A stretch of 64,000 nt of DNA from Algoriphagus sp. (GCF_013373065.1 NZ_JABXIN010000007.1:1-64000); one strand, 5' to 3'; counted from the stretch's first letter, positions 18,755-28,133 are shown. Made by a program: numbers and translations. Notes: a model not told the origin generated them from the letters alone.

Positions 18755-19802
18755 ATTAAGATTATATGCATTTTTATCATTTGCACTTTCAATTGTTGTT
18801 GTCAGTTCTTATGGTCAGGTATCAAACCTAAGTATCAGTGACGAATATGAAAAATACCGCGATAGTCTTAAGAATACTGATTATCCGTGGACCCTTCCGA
18901 TCATGGGAGCAAAGGTTAGGGAATTGGGGTTTGATATACCTTACCCAGTAGGAGCAATGTTTACTTATGGTCATTCAGTACAGCAGCTAACCATTGACGA
19001 CCTCGCAGTAAGTTTTGATCCAAACAACCTCATCGATGTCAGTAGTTTTGCCCGACTTCAATCCATGCAAGCCAATGTTGATGCTTATCAGGCTAGGGTA
19101 GATTTTTGGCTGTTACCATTTCTAAATATATTCGGTGTTGGGGGCCGGATCAGAGCCGTTAGCAATGTGCATTTGGGTTTGCCAATAGACTTGAGATTTA
19201 ATGTCACCACTGAGGGAACAAATGCAGGATGGGGCGCTGTGGTTGCCGGAGGTGTAGGCCCTATGGTAATGACGGGGAACTTCGTAATGAACTGGACCTG
19301 GACTGGAAACGTAAACGGACCATCAAGTACTACATTATTTGATGGACGTGTTGGCTATATGTTTCGGTTCCCTAGAAAGCCAGATAAGAACCTTGTAGTT
19401 CTAGTCGGTGCTTCCTACCTCGGACTTAATAGAGTAAGCGAAGGAGCTGCTGATATTGATAAGATTCTAGGAATTACTCCAGAGGGTAGAAAGGAGGCTG
19501 CCGAGCAGCTGGATGACTGGTATAATGATCTGACAGATCCAGCGAAGGAGCTATTTGGAGGTATCTATGATGGTTTTTCGGGATGGCTAAAGAACGATGA
19601 GAGCTCAAAACTTTATTACAGTTTCAGCAAGCGCCTATATTATCCAATCAGTATGACAGTCGGAGCCAATTATCAAATTAACCACCGATTTATGTTGAAT
19701 GGTATTTATACCTTTTTGGGCAGCCGAGAACAAATCACCTTATCAGTGAACTATCGTTTTGGTTTTCGTGGTAAAAACTTCCTAAGGGGATTAACACTGT
19801 AG
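18747..19802 (+). CDS. Outer-membrane barrel protein coupled to the repeat lipoprotein
   Basis: 351 residues with a signal peptide (FLSFALSIVVVSSYGQV) and barrel-like strands (VDFWLLPFLNIFGVGGRIRA, WGAVVAGGVGPMVMTGNFVM, LFDGRVGYMFRFP). The last strands read REQITLSVNYRFGFRGK. Its ATG lies inside the 3' end of the repeat lipoprotein gene (8-bp overlap), which strongly suggests one transcript and one function. A helical insert of about 60 residues (residues 225-290, DDWYNDLTDPAKELFGG) could be a loop or plug. The function is unknown. Confidence 0.7.
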   Translation: MNKLRLYAFLSFALSIVVVSSYGQVSNLSISDEYEKYRDSLKNTDYPWTLPIMGAKVRELGFDIPYPVGAMFTYGHSVQQLTIDDLAVSFDPNNLIDVSSFARLQSMQANVDAYQARVDFWLLPFLNIFGVGGRIRAVSNVHLGLPIDLRFNVTTEGTNAGWGAVVAGGVGPMVMTGNFVMNWTWTGNVNGPSSTTLFDGRVGYMFRFPRKPDKNLVVLVGASYLGLNRVSEGAADIDKILGITPEGRKEAAEQLDDWYNDLTDPAKELFGGIYDGFSGWLKNDESSKLYYSFSKRLYYPISMTVGANYQINHRFMLNGIYTFLGSREQITLSVNYRFGFRGKNFLRGLTL

Positions 19803-19874
19803 GGTTTCTAACAGGATGAATTGAATTAATTGTGAACTAATACCAATTTCTGAAATTATCTAACCAAATTCTCA

Positions 19875-20183
19875 ATGGGATCAAGGGGAAAAATTGAAAA
19901 CGAGCATTGGCAGAATAAATTGCAGGCTTTTTCATCCACTAATAAGGGTCGAATGGCTACCATTGTAGCACGGGGAATGACCATCATTGAAAATAAGGCA
20001 TTCAATTGTGTTATTTACGATCCCATACAAAAAGGAAATGATCTAGTTCTGGCAATAGATGGTTTCGTCCATATGGTCGATGAACCTGTAGAGATGTACA
20101 TAACTGAAGAATCCAATGATATGGTTTCTACACTAGAAATTTTGGACCAAAACGGTGTGATAACATTTTTGAGGCTTCATTAA
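19875..20183 (+). CDS. Small DUF5335-like protein
   Basis: 102 residues, cytoplasmic, without signal or membrane segment. The pattern W..KLQAFSSTNKGRMATIV, a middle strand region (GNDLVLAIDGFVHMVDEPVE) and a leucine-rich end (STLEILDQNGVITFLRLH) match what I recall of the DUF5335 family, whose function is unknown. It lies 72 bp after the barrel gene on the same strand and could be the last gene of that operon. The family call is from memory of sequence style. Confidence 0.55.
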   Translation: MGSRGKIENEHWQNKLQAFSSTNKGRMATIVARGMTIIENKAFNCVIYDPIQKGNDLVLAIDGFVHMVDEPVEMYITEESNDMVSTLEILDQNGVITFLRLH

Positions 20184-20991
20184 AATAATAAACCAAATTC
20201 CACTATGATAAACATGCTATTAATAATCAAGCACCGAAAATGCTTGTAGATATAGTGGATCAATCATAACTTCCTAGTTATTTGTTTTTTTCTTTTTGCT
20301 CATCACCTCAGTGCTTTCTTAGGTCTGATATAATACGCTTGTTTGGTTGATGAGAACCGGGATGGCATTGATTGCAGTTGCACTGTCAATTCAAAAATCG
20401 AATGAGCAATGAGGTTGAATGCTAAAAGATGGAATATTTAACGAGGTAACTACCTATGATCCAGAACTTCCTTCTTTTTGTAGTAAATGTGACCGTAACC
20501 AAGAAAAAGATTCTCGGCTGCATCTTTAAAGAAAAAATTGAAAATCTTGATTTCGAAGTTGCAACCACCCTTTCACTACTGAAATATCGGTTCTAATGGG
20601 TATAGAGGGTGGGATGGTGTTAAAAAGAAAAAAGAGATCATTTCTGATCTCTTTTTTAAATTGGCTCCCCCTCTTGACAAAAGCCGCAACTGGGACTAAT
20701 AATCGTTTTGATTTATCTGATGTTTGGCATTTCTATTACTAACTCTAGATTTCAATTCCTTTATCCTTTCTATTCAATATTGATTTCATTTCCCATCCAG
20801 TTTATAGTTCTATTCTTAACAATCTAACCTATAGCATTAAAAATGACTGAAACTATTAAAAACTAGAAAAGAAACAGTAAATAGGATTAAAGACGCTCTT
20901 GTTTTCATCATTATTTTATAGGTTCTGATTGCTTCATTTTGACAGTTTTTAATTACTAATTTGTTCATTTTTAAACTGTTCTATTTTCATT
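20184..20991. other. Non-coding stretch with gene remnant
   Basis: No full gene is visible in these 808 bases. A short open tail ending at 20596 on the plus strand (KKKILGCIFKEKIENLDF and on to KYRF) is reminiscent of the C-terminus of Bacteroidota serine recombinases, which would make it an integration scar; this resemblance is weak. The tail is followed by the hairpin and tRNA-3'-like motif at 20628-20676. The remaining 300 bp are AT-rich without evident structure. Confidence 0.35.
20628..20676. terminator. Hairpin followed by a tRNA-Asn 3'-end-like motif
   Basis: AAAAAAGAGATCA (20628-20640) pairs with TGATCTCTTTTTT (20645-20657), a bidirectional terminator. Seven bases on, GCTCCCCCTCTTG (20664-20676) is identical to the 3' end of tRNA-Asn as read on this strand (45722-45734). 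The same arrangement of hairpin then GCTCCCCCT recurs at 30509-30553 and at the left boundary of the island (32671-32712). Confidence 0.6.
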
Positions 20992-22266
20992 TTAGTCCAA
21001 AATAGCATGGATAAAATGAGCTCCTCTGGTTAATTCCACTTTTGCATCTAACTTTATCAGGCGCTCATGCTGTATTTCCCAAAATTCTACCTTCCCTTTT
21101 CTTGGGTTTAATTCTTTCATTTCATGAAAGGAAACTACAGCTACCGTATTGCTTTCTGAATCAAATGCAGCATCTTCTGGGAGAGCACCATCGAAAGAAT
21201 AATTGGCTCCTAAACGTTCTAGTTTTCCATTATTTGGAGAAACTTTAATAAGGGTTAAAGAAGGTCTAATAAAAAGTGAATCAGCATAGGTTGGCGGCAG
21301 AAAGGATCGTTCCATATTCACAGCTACGATATATTGATTGTCAGGGCTGAGATCAAAGCCTTCCGTACTCAACCCGGTCTTTACTTCAGAAATAAGCTCA
21401 TGGTTTCCCTTCACATCAAACTTGATTGATTTAATAGAACTTACACGTGGTTTATCCAAGCCTGTAAATGCATAGTCACAAACTGCAAAAAAATCACCGT
21501 TGTTGAACCACTTGCCTTCACTCCACCTGATAGATACTTTTAGTAATCCACCGATAGGTTCTAGCCCAAGGGTATTGTTATTTCTTGTTATCCGATAAAA
21601 CCCTATTGAGGTGTTGTCAAGATTGACAGCTAATATGTCCTTGGAGGGATGAAAATATAGTGAGGTAATTCTCTTGAAATTGTTGAAAATACTCGTGTCT
21701 GCTAAAAAGGTTTTGACGATTTTACCATCCTCAAGTTGAGAAAGAAGAATTTGTGTCTTTTCACTCTGAATTACGGAACTTGCTAATACAGTTCCTGTTG
21801 AATTTACCGAGACAGAGAAAACATTGTTTCCTAGTTTTTCTTGCTGCACTACTCTTGGATTTTCAATATTAGAAAGGTCAACTACAAAAAGTCTACCTCC
21901 ATCGGGAAGTGCATCCCACACCCGCTGCATCTTGATTTTTGTTTGATGATTGCTACCCTTTGTTTCTGCAAAATAGCCTAGTTGTGTTTTGGGTGAATAA
22001 CTAAAAACGGAAGGCCAACCAATAACTGAATTGCTGAGCGAAATTTGACTTTTTGTACTATTGGGGTGGTTGAAAGAGAGTACGGTCAGGCTATCCTCAA
22101 TTTGGAAATTCTTGTTTAAAACTCCATCCTCATAAGAGGAAGCAATCATATCCGCATCTGATAGAACAATTAAAGCCCTTGCCTTAAAATTGTGTTGTTC
22201 TGTATTACATGCATTTAAAAATAGCGTAAGTACAATTAATACTATTGATAAGTTAGTATTTCTCAT
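20992..22266 (-). CDS. Lipoprotein with predicted beta-propeller
   Basis: 424 residues with a lipoprotein signal (IVLIVLTLFLNACNTEQ). The body has repeated strand blocks of the propeller type (GTVLASSV, KDILAVNLDNTSIGFYRITR, FDLSPDNQYIVAVNMERS, NTVAVVSF), resembling lactonase or WD40-like propellers. No catalytic motif is visible. The start overlaps the stop of the preceding PD40 lipoprotein gene by 4 bp, so the two are co-translated. Function unknown; likely a surface or periplasmic binding scaffold. Confidence 0.65.
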   Translation of the reverse strand: MRNTNLSIVLIVLTLFLNACNTEQHNFKARALIVLSDADMIASSYEDGVLNKNFQIEDSLTVLSFNHPNSTKSQISLSNSVIGWPSVFSYSPKTQLGYFAETKGSNHQTKIKMQRVWDALPDGGRLFVVDLSNIENPRVVQQEKLGNNVFSVSVNSTGTVLASSVIQSEKTQILLSQLEDGKIVKTFLADTSIFNNFKRITSLYFHPSKDILAVNLDNTSIGFYRITRNNNTLGLEPIGGLLKVSIRWSEGKWFNNGDFFAVCDYAFTGLDKPRVSSIKSIKFDVKGNHELISEVKTGLSTEGFDLSPDNQYIVAVNMERSFLPPTYADSLFIRPSLTLIKVSPNNGKLERLGANYSFDGALPEDAAFDSESNTVAVVSFHEMKELNPRKGKVEFWEIQHERLIKLDAKVELTRGAHFIHAILD

Positions 22267-23195
22267 TGCTGTAATTGCTTTTTAACCGTTTCGAATGCTA
22301 TCCAATAGATATTGCCTCTCTCTTCTTCCTCAGAGACGAGTCCTCTATGGAAAAATAAATACTTACCATCTGGTGAGACACTGGCTGTAAACTCACATAA
22401 TTTAGTATTGACTAAAGGGCCCAGATTTTGAGCCTCCGTCCAGATACCATTATTATTAAAGCTGATATATAGATCACAGCTTCCATATCCTGAGGAGTCA
22501 CTTTTTCCATCGAATAACACATAGCTTTCATTAGGAGCTACATAGGGGTGAGCGATCATATTAAGCTCGGCTCTGTTGACTTCTGGTGCCAATTTATTCA
22601 TGCTGTTGTAGGTGCCTTCTTCATTGATCGAATTGTAAATGCCGTTATCTTTTGTTTCGCCATTTTCACTCTTCCAGGAGGTGTAGTAAAGATTGCCATT
22701 CTCGGCAGCCGTCAGATACATGGCAATTCGATCTAGAAAAGGACCTTTCAAAGGAACTGGCTGACTCCAGCCACTTTCGGTTTTCTCACAGTACCATTGG
22801 TGCAGTCCGGTTGATTTAGAGGAATCCGGAAGCGGTCTTAAGCTTCCAAAATAGAGTCGATCTCCGGTTGGGTTGATGTGTGGTTCAAAATCCCATCCTT
22901 CTTCTGCTTTGAAGAAGGCAACTTCCGGTTCCGACCAACTTCCATCGACTAATCGCATGGTATAGATTTCATTGTCTGCTTCGGGCATTCTACGGGTAAA
23001 AAACAGTTCATCCATTTCCAGACTGAACGTAATGGCGAACTCAAAGGCGTCCGTTGAGATAATCCCTGGTGCAAAAATCAGTGCTGAATCCAATGGGATG
23101 GGATAACTGAGCAATTCAAGGTTGTGTTTCTGTTTCTTCTGGCATGAAGTGACCAGGACTATAGATATGGTGATGAATGAAAGGAGCCTTTTCAT
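22263..23195 (-). CDS. PD40-type beta-propeller lipoprotein
   Basis: About 310 residues from the ATG at 23195 (MKRLLSFITISIVLVTSCQK), a lipoprotein signal with cysteine at residue 18. WD40-like PD40 repeats of the TolB type are visible: EMDELFFTRRMPEADNEIYT, NPTGDRLYFGSLRP and SPDGKYLFFHRG, the last with the classic SPDGK signature. It lies between the serine hydrolase gene upstream (21-bp gap) and the propeller lipoprotein downstream (4-bp overlap) in one minus-strand operon. PD40 proteins bind peptides or partner proteins; no specific role can be given. Confidence 0.7.
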   Translation of the reverse strand: MKRLLSFITISIVLVTSCQKKQKHNLELLSYPIPLDSALIFAPGIISTDAFEFAITFSLEMDELFFTRRMPEADNEIYTMRLVDGSWSEPEVAFFKAEEGWDFEPHINPTGDRLYFGSLRPLPDSSKSTGLHQWYCEKTESGWSQPVPLKGPFLDRIAMYLTAAENGNLYYTSWKSENGETKDNGIYNSINEEGTYNSMNKLAPEVNRAELNMIAHPYVAPNESYVLFDGKSDSSGYGSCDLYISFNNNGIWTEAQNLGPLVNTKLCEFTASVSPDGKYLFFHRGLVSEEEERGNIYWIAFETVKKQLQQ

Positions 23196-23216
23196 AGTTT
23201 TTGCTAAAAAAATCAA

Positions 23217-24563
23217 CTACTCTTTCATGTATACATAGGCATTTGCAACGCCTATTTGAACCAGAGATAACTCACCCGTTTCTAGATTGAATTTGAATTC
23301 AGCACCATTGTCTTCCATGAGAAAGGTATGGTTCCCTTTATAAATCATCGGGTAGGCCTCAAAGTCGTTTAATTGTGAATAGAGCGTGTTTTCTCTTCTG
23401 GTAATGGTGAATTTCCCTCTTCCTTCTTGAGAATAGATTCCAACATATTTCTCCAATTCCTCTGAAGAAAGGTCTACTGAACCAAATTCAGGTAATGAAA
23501 AAGGTATATTGAAGTAGCATTGGGTAACATCCCTCAAAAGTCTGGCAAAATTATAGTCTATTGCGTTGGAAGTGATCCCGATAGCAAGACTGTCTTCTGG
23601 GAAATAAACGGCATAGGATCGAAAGCCCTCCAAGATTCCGCCGTGTCCAAAACCTGACTTATCCTCTACATCAAATGGAAGTAATCCCATACCATGGTTA
23701 TCCTGAATGGTCATCATAGCTTGCAAGCTATTAGCTGATACTATTTTCAGTTGGAATAACCCTTCTAAAAACTTGGTTAAATCATATGAAGTGGATATGA
23801 TGCCTCCAGACCCCATGGTTGTTGATAGGTCTGTAGCGATTTCTTTTATCCAATTAGTATCATTAAAAGTATAAGAATTGGCTTCATTATTAGCTAGATT
23901 GATTGTACTTCCATAGTAGGTGTTTTTAAGGTCCAAAGGCTCACAGATTTTTTCTATTAATAAATCACCAAAAGGCTTTTCATAGATCTTCTCTAAAATG
24001 ACCGATAGCAAAAAGTAATTGGAGTTACTGTACTCTACTTTTGAGTCAGGTTCAAAATCACTTTTGTATTTTGAGATGATATCCACCATCTCATTAGGAG
24101 ACTTGTATTGAGTTCTGTATGTAAAAAATGAACTGTCTTTAGTAAAACTATGGATACCACTTCTATGACTCAATAGATTACGAATCGTTATTTTATCTGC
24201 ATTTTCAATTCTTGGAAAGTATTGATTAATTCGTTGTTCAAGATCAAGTTTATTCTCCTCGATTGCCTTGAAAATCAAGGTAGCAGTAAACATCTTGGAT
24301 GTTGAGGCAATTCTATATTTGGTATTCGTTGTTGACTTCTTTTTGGATTCCAAATCGTCAAATCCAATTGTTTTGGAGTATACAACATCTCCTTTTTGAC
24401 TCAGCGTAACGGTTCCCATGAATTTGTCATTCTCATGAAGCAAATTCAATAAGCTATCCAACTTTGATTTATTGAAAGCATCATTCGAAGGTTTAGAGCT
24501 TGAGCCCCTATCACATGAATAAAGCAAGGTTGTGGTCAAGAGTAAAATTATGATTTTACGCAT
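23217..24563 (-). CDS. Beta-lactamase-fold serine hydrolase lipoprotein
   Basis: 448 residues with a lipoprotein signal (IIILLLTTTLLYSCDRG). Class C/DD-peptidase-fold motifs are in order: S87xxK90 (RIASTSK), Y178xN180 (VEYSNSNYF) and HGG (SGFGHGGILEG). A C-terminal beta domain follows (YVGIYSQEGRGKFTITRREN), as in many esterase or D-aminopeptidase relatives. The enzyme would act in the periplasm or at the surface on an ester, amide or D-amino-acid peptide. Resistance to beta-lactams should not be assumed. It is the first gene of the operon 24563-20992. Confidence 0.85.
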   Translation of the reverse strand: MRKIIILLLTTTLLYSCDRGSSSKPSNDAFNKSKLDSLLNLLHENDKFMGTVTLSQKGDVVYSKTIGFDDLESKKKSTTNTKYRIASTSKMFTATLIFKAIEENKLDLEQRINQYFPRIENADKITIRNLLSHRSGIHSFTKDSSFFTYRTQYKSPNEMVDIISKYKSDFEPDSKVEYSNSNYFLLSVILEKIYEKPFGDLLIEKICEPLDLKNTYYGSTINLANNEANSYTFNDTNWIKEIATDLSTTMGSGGIISTSYDLTKFLEGLFQLKIVSANSLQAMMTIQDNHGMGLLPFDVEDKSGFGHGGILEGFRSYAVYFPEDSLAIGITSNAIDYNFARLLRDVTQCYFNIPFSLPEFGSVDLSSEELEKYVGIYSQEGRGKFTITRRENTLYSQLNDFEAYPMIYKGNHTFLMEDNGAEFKFNLETGELSLVQIGVANAYVYMKE

Positions 24564-24681
24564 TTTTCAATTCGATATTTAAGTGGAATAATTTATAGTC
24601 TGAGTTTTTCTGAATACTGAGCTGCCAAAAGATTTTGAATTCCTTACCATGATTGATTTCATACTAAATTCAGGGTTGGTT

Positions 24682-25596
24682 TTAATCACATTCAGAGCTC
24701 AATTGCTGGTAATCTGATATTGAGATACTAGGGATTTCTTGATTCTCATTAATTTTTATACATGTCAATTTTGGATTTCGATCTGCTCTTATGCTCGTTA
24801 GATAAAGATGATGGCTTATATCTAGACCCGAGAGGGTATTTGAGGAAATGTATAAGTGCCTCAGCAGTGGGTTGGATTCCAGGGATATGGAGGAGAGCTT
24901 ATTATTGGAAATGATCAAGGTCTCCAGCTTTTGATTAAAACTTAGGTTCAAATCCTCCAAAAGATTACTTGTCACGAGCAAACTTTTAAGATTTATGGCA
25001 GCTCGAATATCAACTGAGTTTAATTGGTTATCGGTAATGAACAGGTTTTCAACTGATTGATTATCAATTCTTATTTCCTTAAGATGATTAAATGACAGAT
25101 TTAAGGTGATTAGATTTTTGGCCTTTGATAGGCCTTTGAAAGATTCCAAACCGTTGTTCTTGAGGTCGAGAAGAAGCAAGTTTGGATTGTTGCTTATGTC
25201 GATATTAGTCAGGAAGTTCCCATCTAATAGCAGGGTGTCTAGAAGGATATTTTTTGACAGGTCAATATTCTCAATTTCTTGTCCAGATGCGGCTAGGAAG
25301 GTGATGTTTTCAAATTCTTCCAAACCTGAAAAATCACGAATCCTTCCAGGGTTACTTGATTCATTAAAATTCAAATGTGTGACCTTCTTGGCATCAGTTT
25401 TTAAAATTTTTTGATCTATCAGGCCTTCTGTGTCTATTCCCAACTCAATTAATTTTGATTCAAACTCAAAATCCGGGATCATCAAGTAGCTTTTAGAATC
25501 AGGTCCCTGGTAAGTGTCTGGGTCCACACAGGAGGTCGCTAGCAGTAGCGTAAAAGCGATAATTAAAAGATTGAATTTTAGGTGTGTGGAAGTCAT
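24682..25596 (-). CDS. Leucine-rich-repeat lipoprotein
   Basis: 304 residues with a lipoprotein signal (LLIIAFTLLLATSCVDPD). From about residue 105 it has roughly nine short leucine-rich repeats of about 21 residues of the Bacteroidota type (IDLSKNILLDTLLLDGNFLT, IDISNNPNLLLLDLKNNGL, LNLSFNQKLETLIISNNKLS). Such proteins are surface-exposed binding scaffolds. The N-terminal part contains the EFESKLIELGIDTEGLIDQ motif common in front of Bacteroidota LRR domains. No type IX secretion C-terminal domain is visible, in keeping with lipid anchoring. Confidence 0.8.
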   Translation of the reverse strand: MTSTHLKFNLLIIAFTLLLATSCVDPDTYQGPDSKSYLMIPDFEFESKLIELGIDTEGLIDQKILKTDAKKVTHLNFNESSNPGRIRDFSGLEEFENITFLAASGQEIENIDLSKNILLDTLLLDGNFLTNIDISNNPNLLLLDLKNNGLESFKGLSKAKNLITLNLSFNHLKEIRIDNQSVENLFITDNQLNSVDIRAAINLKSLLVTSNLLEDLNLSFNQKLETLIISNNKLSSISLESNPLLRHLYISSNTLSGLDISHHLYLTSIRADRNPKLTCIKINENQEIPSISISDYQQLSSECD

Positions 25597-25716
25597 TATT
25601 CATTTTTTGAGTCTACAAAGAATCTACTCTTTTATCGTATTGAGATTTCTTCTAAAGCATTGATTATAGATCCCTAAAAGGAAAATTTTTCTCTTAGAAT
25701 TATTTTTATGATTCTT

Positions 25717-26181
25717 CTATTTGAGTTTTTTGAAATGAAGCTTCATGCCCTCATGGGAGGCCTCAAAACCCATTTTTTCGTAAAAGCGAAGCGCTTCAGG
25801 CCTCCTTTTATCGGTTGTAAGTTGAAGTACATGCGCTCCCTTCGCCTTGGCTCGATCAATTGCCCATTCGAGCATTTTAGAACCCAATTCTTGGCCTCTA
25901 TGATCTTTATGGATGCGAACAGCTTCGATTTGTGCTCGGATTCCACCTTGGTAGGTGAGGTATGGGATAAATGAGAGTTGAAATGTCCCGATTATTTGAT
26001 TCTTCGAATCTTCCATGACTACCAGCTCTTGGTTCTTATCATTTTGAATCTGATCAAAAGCATCTTGGTAGCAAGCGGGTAGGGGAATTCTAAAGTCCTC
26101 ACGTAGTTTTCCAAGATTGTCATTGGCTAGTAAGGACACGATGAATTCAAGGTCTTTTTTGTAGGCTATTCTGAACTTCAT
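25717..26181 (-). CDS. GNAT-family N-acetyltransferase
   Basis: 154 residues, cytoplasmic. The acetyl-CoA-binding signature is visible: IEAVRIHKDHRGQELGSKML is motif A with R/Q-x-x-G-x-G/A-like HRGQELG, and motif B follows as AHVLQLTTDKRRPEALRFYE-KMGF. Length fits a single GNAT domain. The acceptor substrate is unknown. A 23-bp sequence element shared with the esterase promoter region lies 55-77 bp upstream of its start. Confidence 0.85.
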   Translation of the reverse strand: MKFRIAYKKDLEFIVSLLANDNLGKLREDFRIPLPACYQDAFDQIQNDKNQELVVMEDSKNQIIGTFQLSFIPYLTYQGGIRAQIEAVRIHKDHRGQELGSKMLEWAIDRAKAKGAHVLQLTTDKRRPEALRFYEKMGFEASHEGMKLHFKKLK

Positions 26182-26235
26182 GTGTCATTGTGCTTTTGCT
26201 ATGTCGGCAAAGATTCCAAGAAAACCTTGACAGAA

Positions 26236-26258
26236 CGACCGAAAATGAAATTCCAGAC
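26236..26258. promoter_or_regulatory. Shared 23-bp element upstream of the GNAT gene
   Basis: CGACCGAAAATGAAATTCCAGAC occurs here and again at 28089-28111 with one mismatch. Both copies lie between a gene end and the start of a minus-strand gene (GNAT here, esterase there). A candidate binding site of a local regulator, perhaps the AraC-type protein at 28134-29891; or simply a dispersed repeat. Confidence 0.35.
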
Positions 26259-26309
26259 TCTTATCTAAATAATTAAAAATTGTCCTGACATAGAGTTTTC
26301 TTTTTTCTT

Positions 26310-26732
26310 TCAACTCTTCAAAGCATCATCATGAGCTAGCCTCGTTTCGTTTGGTTTTGAGAATAAGGAGATGATAAGGCATAGAGAGATTACGAGTGTC
26401 AAGGGAGTGAAAACGAGCTTTTCAAATCCACTTTCTGAGGCTAGATTTCCGAGCGTATTTAGCAAAAATAGGATCAGCATCCCCCAAAGGATACTCCTAA
26501 TGACCTTGGAGGGGATGTTTACTTTTAAATAGCCTATTTTAATCAATATGATAGCCAGAAAGAATCCATTTAGTAAAATGGAAATGGATTCGAAAATGAT
26601 CATTTGGCCCGAACTGATTAGGCGTCCACCCCACACGATTGTATAGGGGATTATTGAGAAAATGATCATAAAGTGAAAAACAATGATCAGAGAAAATAAG
26701 GCTATTAGTACGATTTCTGCAGTTTTTTTCAT
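26310..26732 (-). CDS. Small four-helix membrane protein
   Basis: 140 residues with four hydrophobic segments (IVLIALFSLIIVFHFMIIFS, MIIFESISILLNGFFLAIIL, SILWGMLILFLLNTLGNLA, LTLVISLCLIISLF). This fits an inner-membrane protein of the small four-helix type seen next to esterase or regulator genes. The start overlaps the esterase stop by 4 bp, so it is translated with it. No family is recognised. Confidence 0.65.
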   Translation of the reverse strand: MKKTAEIVLIALFSLIIVFHFMIIFSIIPYTIVWGGRLISSGQMIIFESISILLNGFFLAIILIKIGYLKVNIPSKVIRSILWGMLILFLLNTLGNLASESGFEKLVFTPLTLVISLCLIISLFSKPNETRLAHDDALKS

Positions 26733-27943
26733 TCCGAGATTATTTTGATAAGGCGGTCTATCTCCATTTGAAAGTCAGCTTCCTGACCGAGTTTATATTG
26801 GTAGGAAACTTTAATTGCTGAATTATAAGTATTGATTGATTCTTCTATCTGCCCGGATTTCTCATACAGTTGAGCCAAATAGCTTAAAATTCCAATATAG
26901 TTTGGATAGGCCTCGGTCGCTCGTTGAAGTATGGTGATGGCACTTTCTAGTTTATTCATTTTTTCCATTTCCATTACCAGCTTGATATAATCGCCGGCTG
27001 GCCTTTTGGTATTCTCACCGTATTTAGCCATTAACGCTTCTTCTCCCCAAAGGAAGGCCTCATCAGAATAGTTGGTTTTTAAATCATTGGAAAGTGCTAA
27101 GTCAGAAAATAAAAATCTAAGGCCATGATAATGGAGTAGTAGACGTGAAGCATCATGCTCTTCATCACCTACTTCTTCATGTCTCCAAATAAAATTTTCC
27201 GGTGTATTTCGCTTGATTACGTCCACGTAGCGAAGGAGTTCCTGTCGCATTCCCCAACCGTCACCACCACCGATACCGAAGTAAACAGATTTGTTTAATT
27301 GAGTGTTTTCGATGAAAAACTCTTTGGCTTTTTGCGTCATTTCCTCTTGATTCCACCAAAGTGCCGGTGCCTGGACAATGAAAGCATCGAAGGTTTCTGG
27401 ACTCTCCATTAATGCGAATACACCGAATAAGCCACCGAATGAATGCCCCTCCAATACCCGAAAGGGATGTGTCCGGAAGTTATTATCTACATATGGAATG
27501 AGTTCTTTGCTCAAAAATTCCAGGAAAGCAGGAGCTCCTCCGCTTTGAGAAATCCCTGTATTTCCTGAGCCTCCGAAAGCATTTTCCCCAGCATGGGATG
27601 GCGTCAGATCTCTTGCTCGGTCAAGGCTTTCTATTGCAACAATAATCATCGGCGGGATCAGGCCTGATTCGCTTAGCATCTCTACAGTTCCGACCGTGTG
27701 CTTAATGTTTGCCAGCCCATCCAGAACATACAGTACCGGATAGCCTCCCTGACTTTTTTCATAGCCTATTGGAAGTGAAATAATGAAAGGGCGATCCTCT
27801 TCAAGAATTTCTGAATAGAGTATATACTGCCTACCAAGCCCTAAGAGCTGATCGTCTGATGTTAATTCAATTTTATTGGCTAATTGAGCATATACGCTTA
27901 CTTGTAGCAGGAGTAGTGCAATTAATAAAATTGTCTTTTTCAT
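26729..27943 (-). CDS. Exported alpha/beta-hydrolase esterase with TPR tail
   Basis: 404 residues with a signal peptide (ILLIALLLLQVSVYAQ). The esterase-D/enterochelin-esterase-like domain covers about residues 40-280, with the nucleophile S168 in GHSFGG, oxyanion-region LYVLDG and a likely catalytic histidine in GDEEHD. The C-terminal 100 residues contain one or two TPR-like motifs (ILSYLAQLYEKSGQIEESIN). It probably cleaves an ester such as an acyl or siderophore ester in the periplasm. Operonic with the downstream membrane protein (4-bp overlap). The upstream gap contains a copy of the 23-bp element. Confidence 0.8.
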   Translation of the reverse strand: MKKTILLIALLLLQVSVYAQLANKIELTSDDQLLGLGRQYILYSEILEEDRPFIISLPIGYEKSQGGYPVLYVLDGLANIKHTVGTVEMLSESGLIPPMIIVAIESLDRARDLTPSHAGENAFGGSGNTGISQSGGAPAFLEFLSKELIPYVDNNFRTHPFRVLEGHSFGGLFGVFALMESPETFDAFIVQAPALWWNQEEMTQKAKEFFIENTQLNKSVYFGIGGGDGWGMRQELLRYVDVIKRNTPENFIWRHEEVGDEEHDASRLLLHYHGLRFLFSDLALSNDLKTNYSDEAFLWGEEALMAKYGENTKRPAGDYIKLVMEMEKMNKLESAITILQRATEAYPNYIGILSYLAQLYEKSGQIEESINTYNSAIKVSYQYKLGQEADFQMEIDRLIKIISE

Positions 27944-28088
27944 AGTGGAGTGCCTTAGTTTTTGAGTTTAATTTACCTCGAGTAAAATCAGTGATTTTGA
28001 CTTTTTAGATCACCTTTTTAACAGACTGAGCCAAAAAGAAACCAGGGTAATATTTGAGTGTAAATTTTCGAAGGAAAAAGTAGGCAGG

Positions 28089-28111
28089 CGACCGAAAATG
28101 AAATTTCAGAC
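28089..28111. promoter_or_regulatory. Shared 23-bp element upstream of the esterase gene
   Basis: Second copy of the element at 26236-26258, differing at one position. It lies 146-168 bp upstream of the esterase start and just after the regulator gene. Confidence 0.35.
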
Positions 28112-28133
28112 CTTTTTAAAAAGATTTATGCGG

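Noticed and set aside
23217..24563. Beta-lactam resistance gene
   Set aside because: The motifs are those of the general serine beta-lactamase/DD-peptidase-like fold with a C-terminal beta domain, typical of esterases and peptidases; no feature points to a true beta-lactamase.
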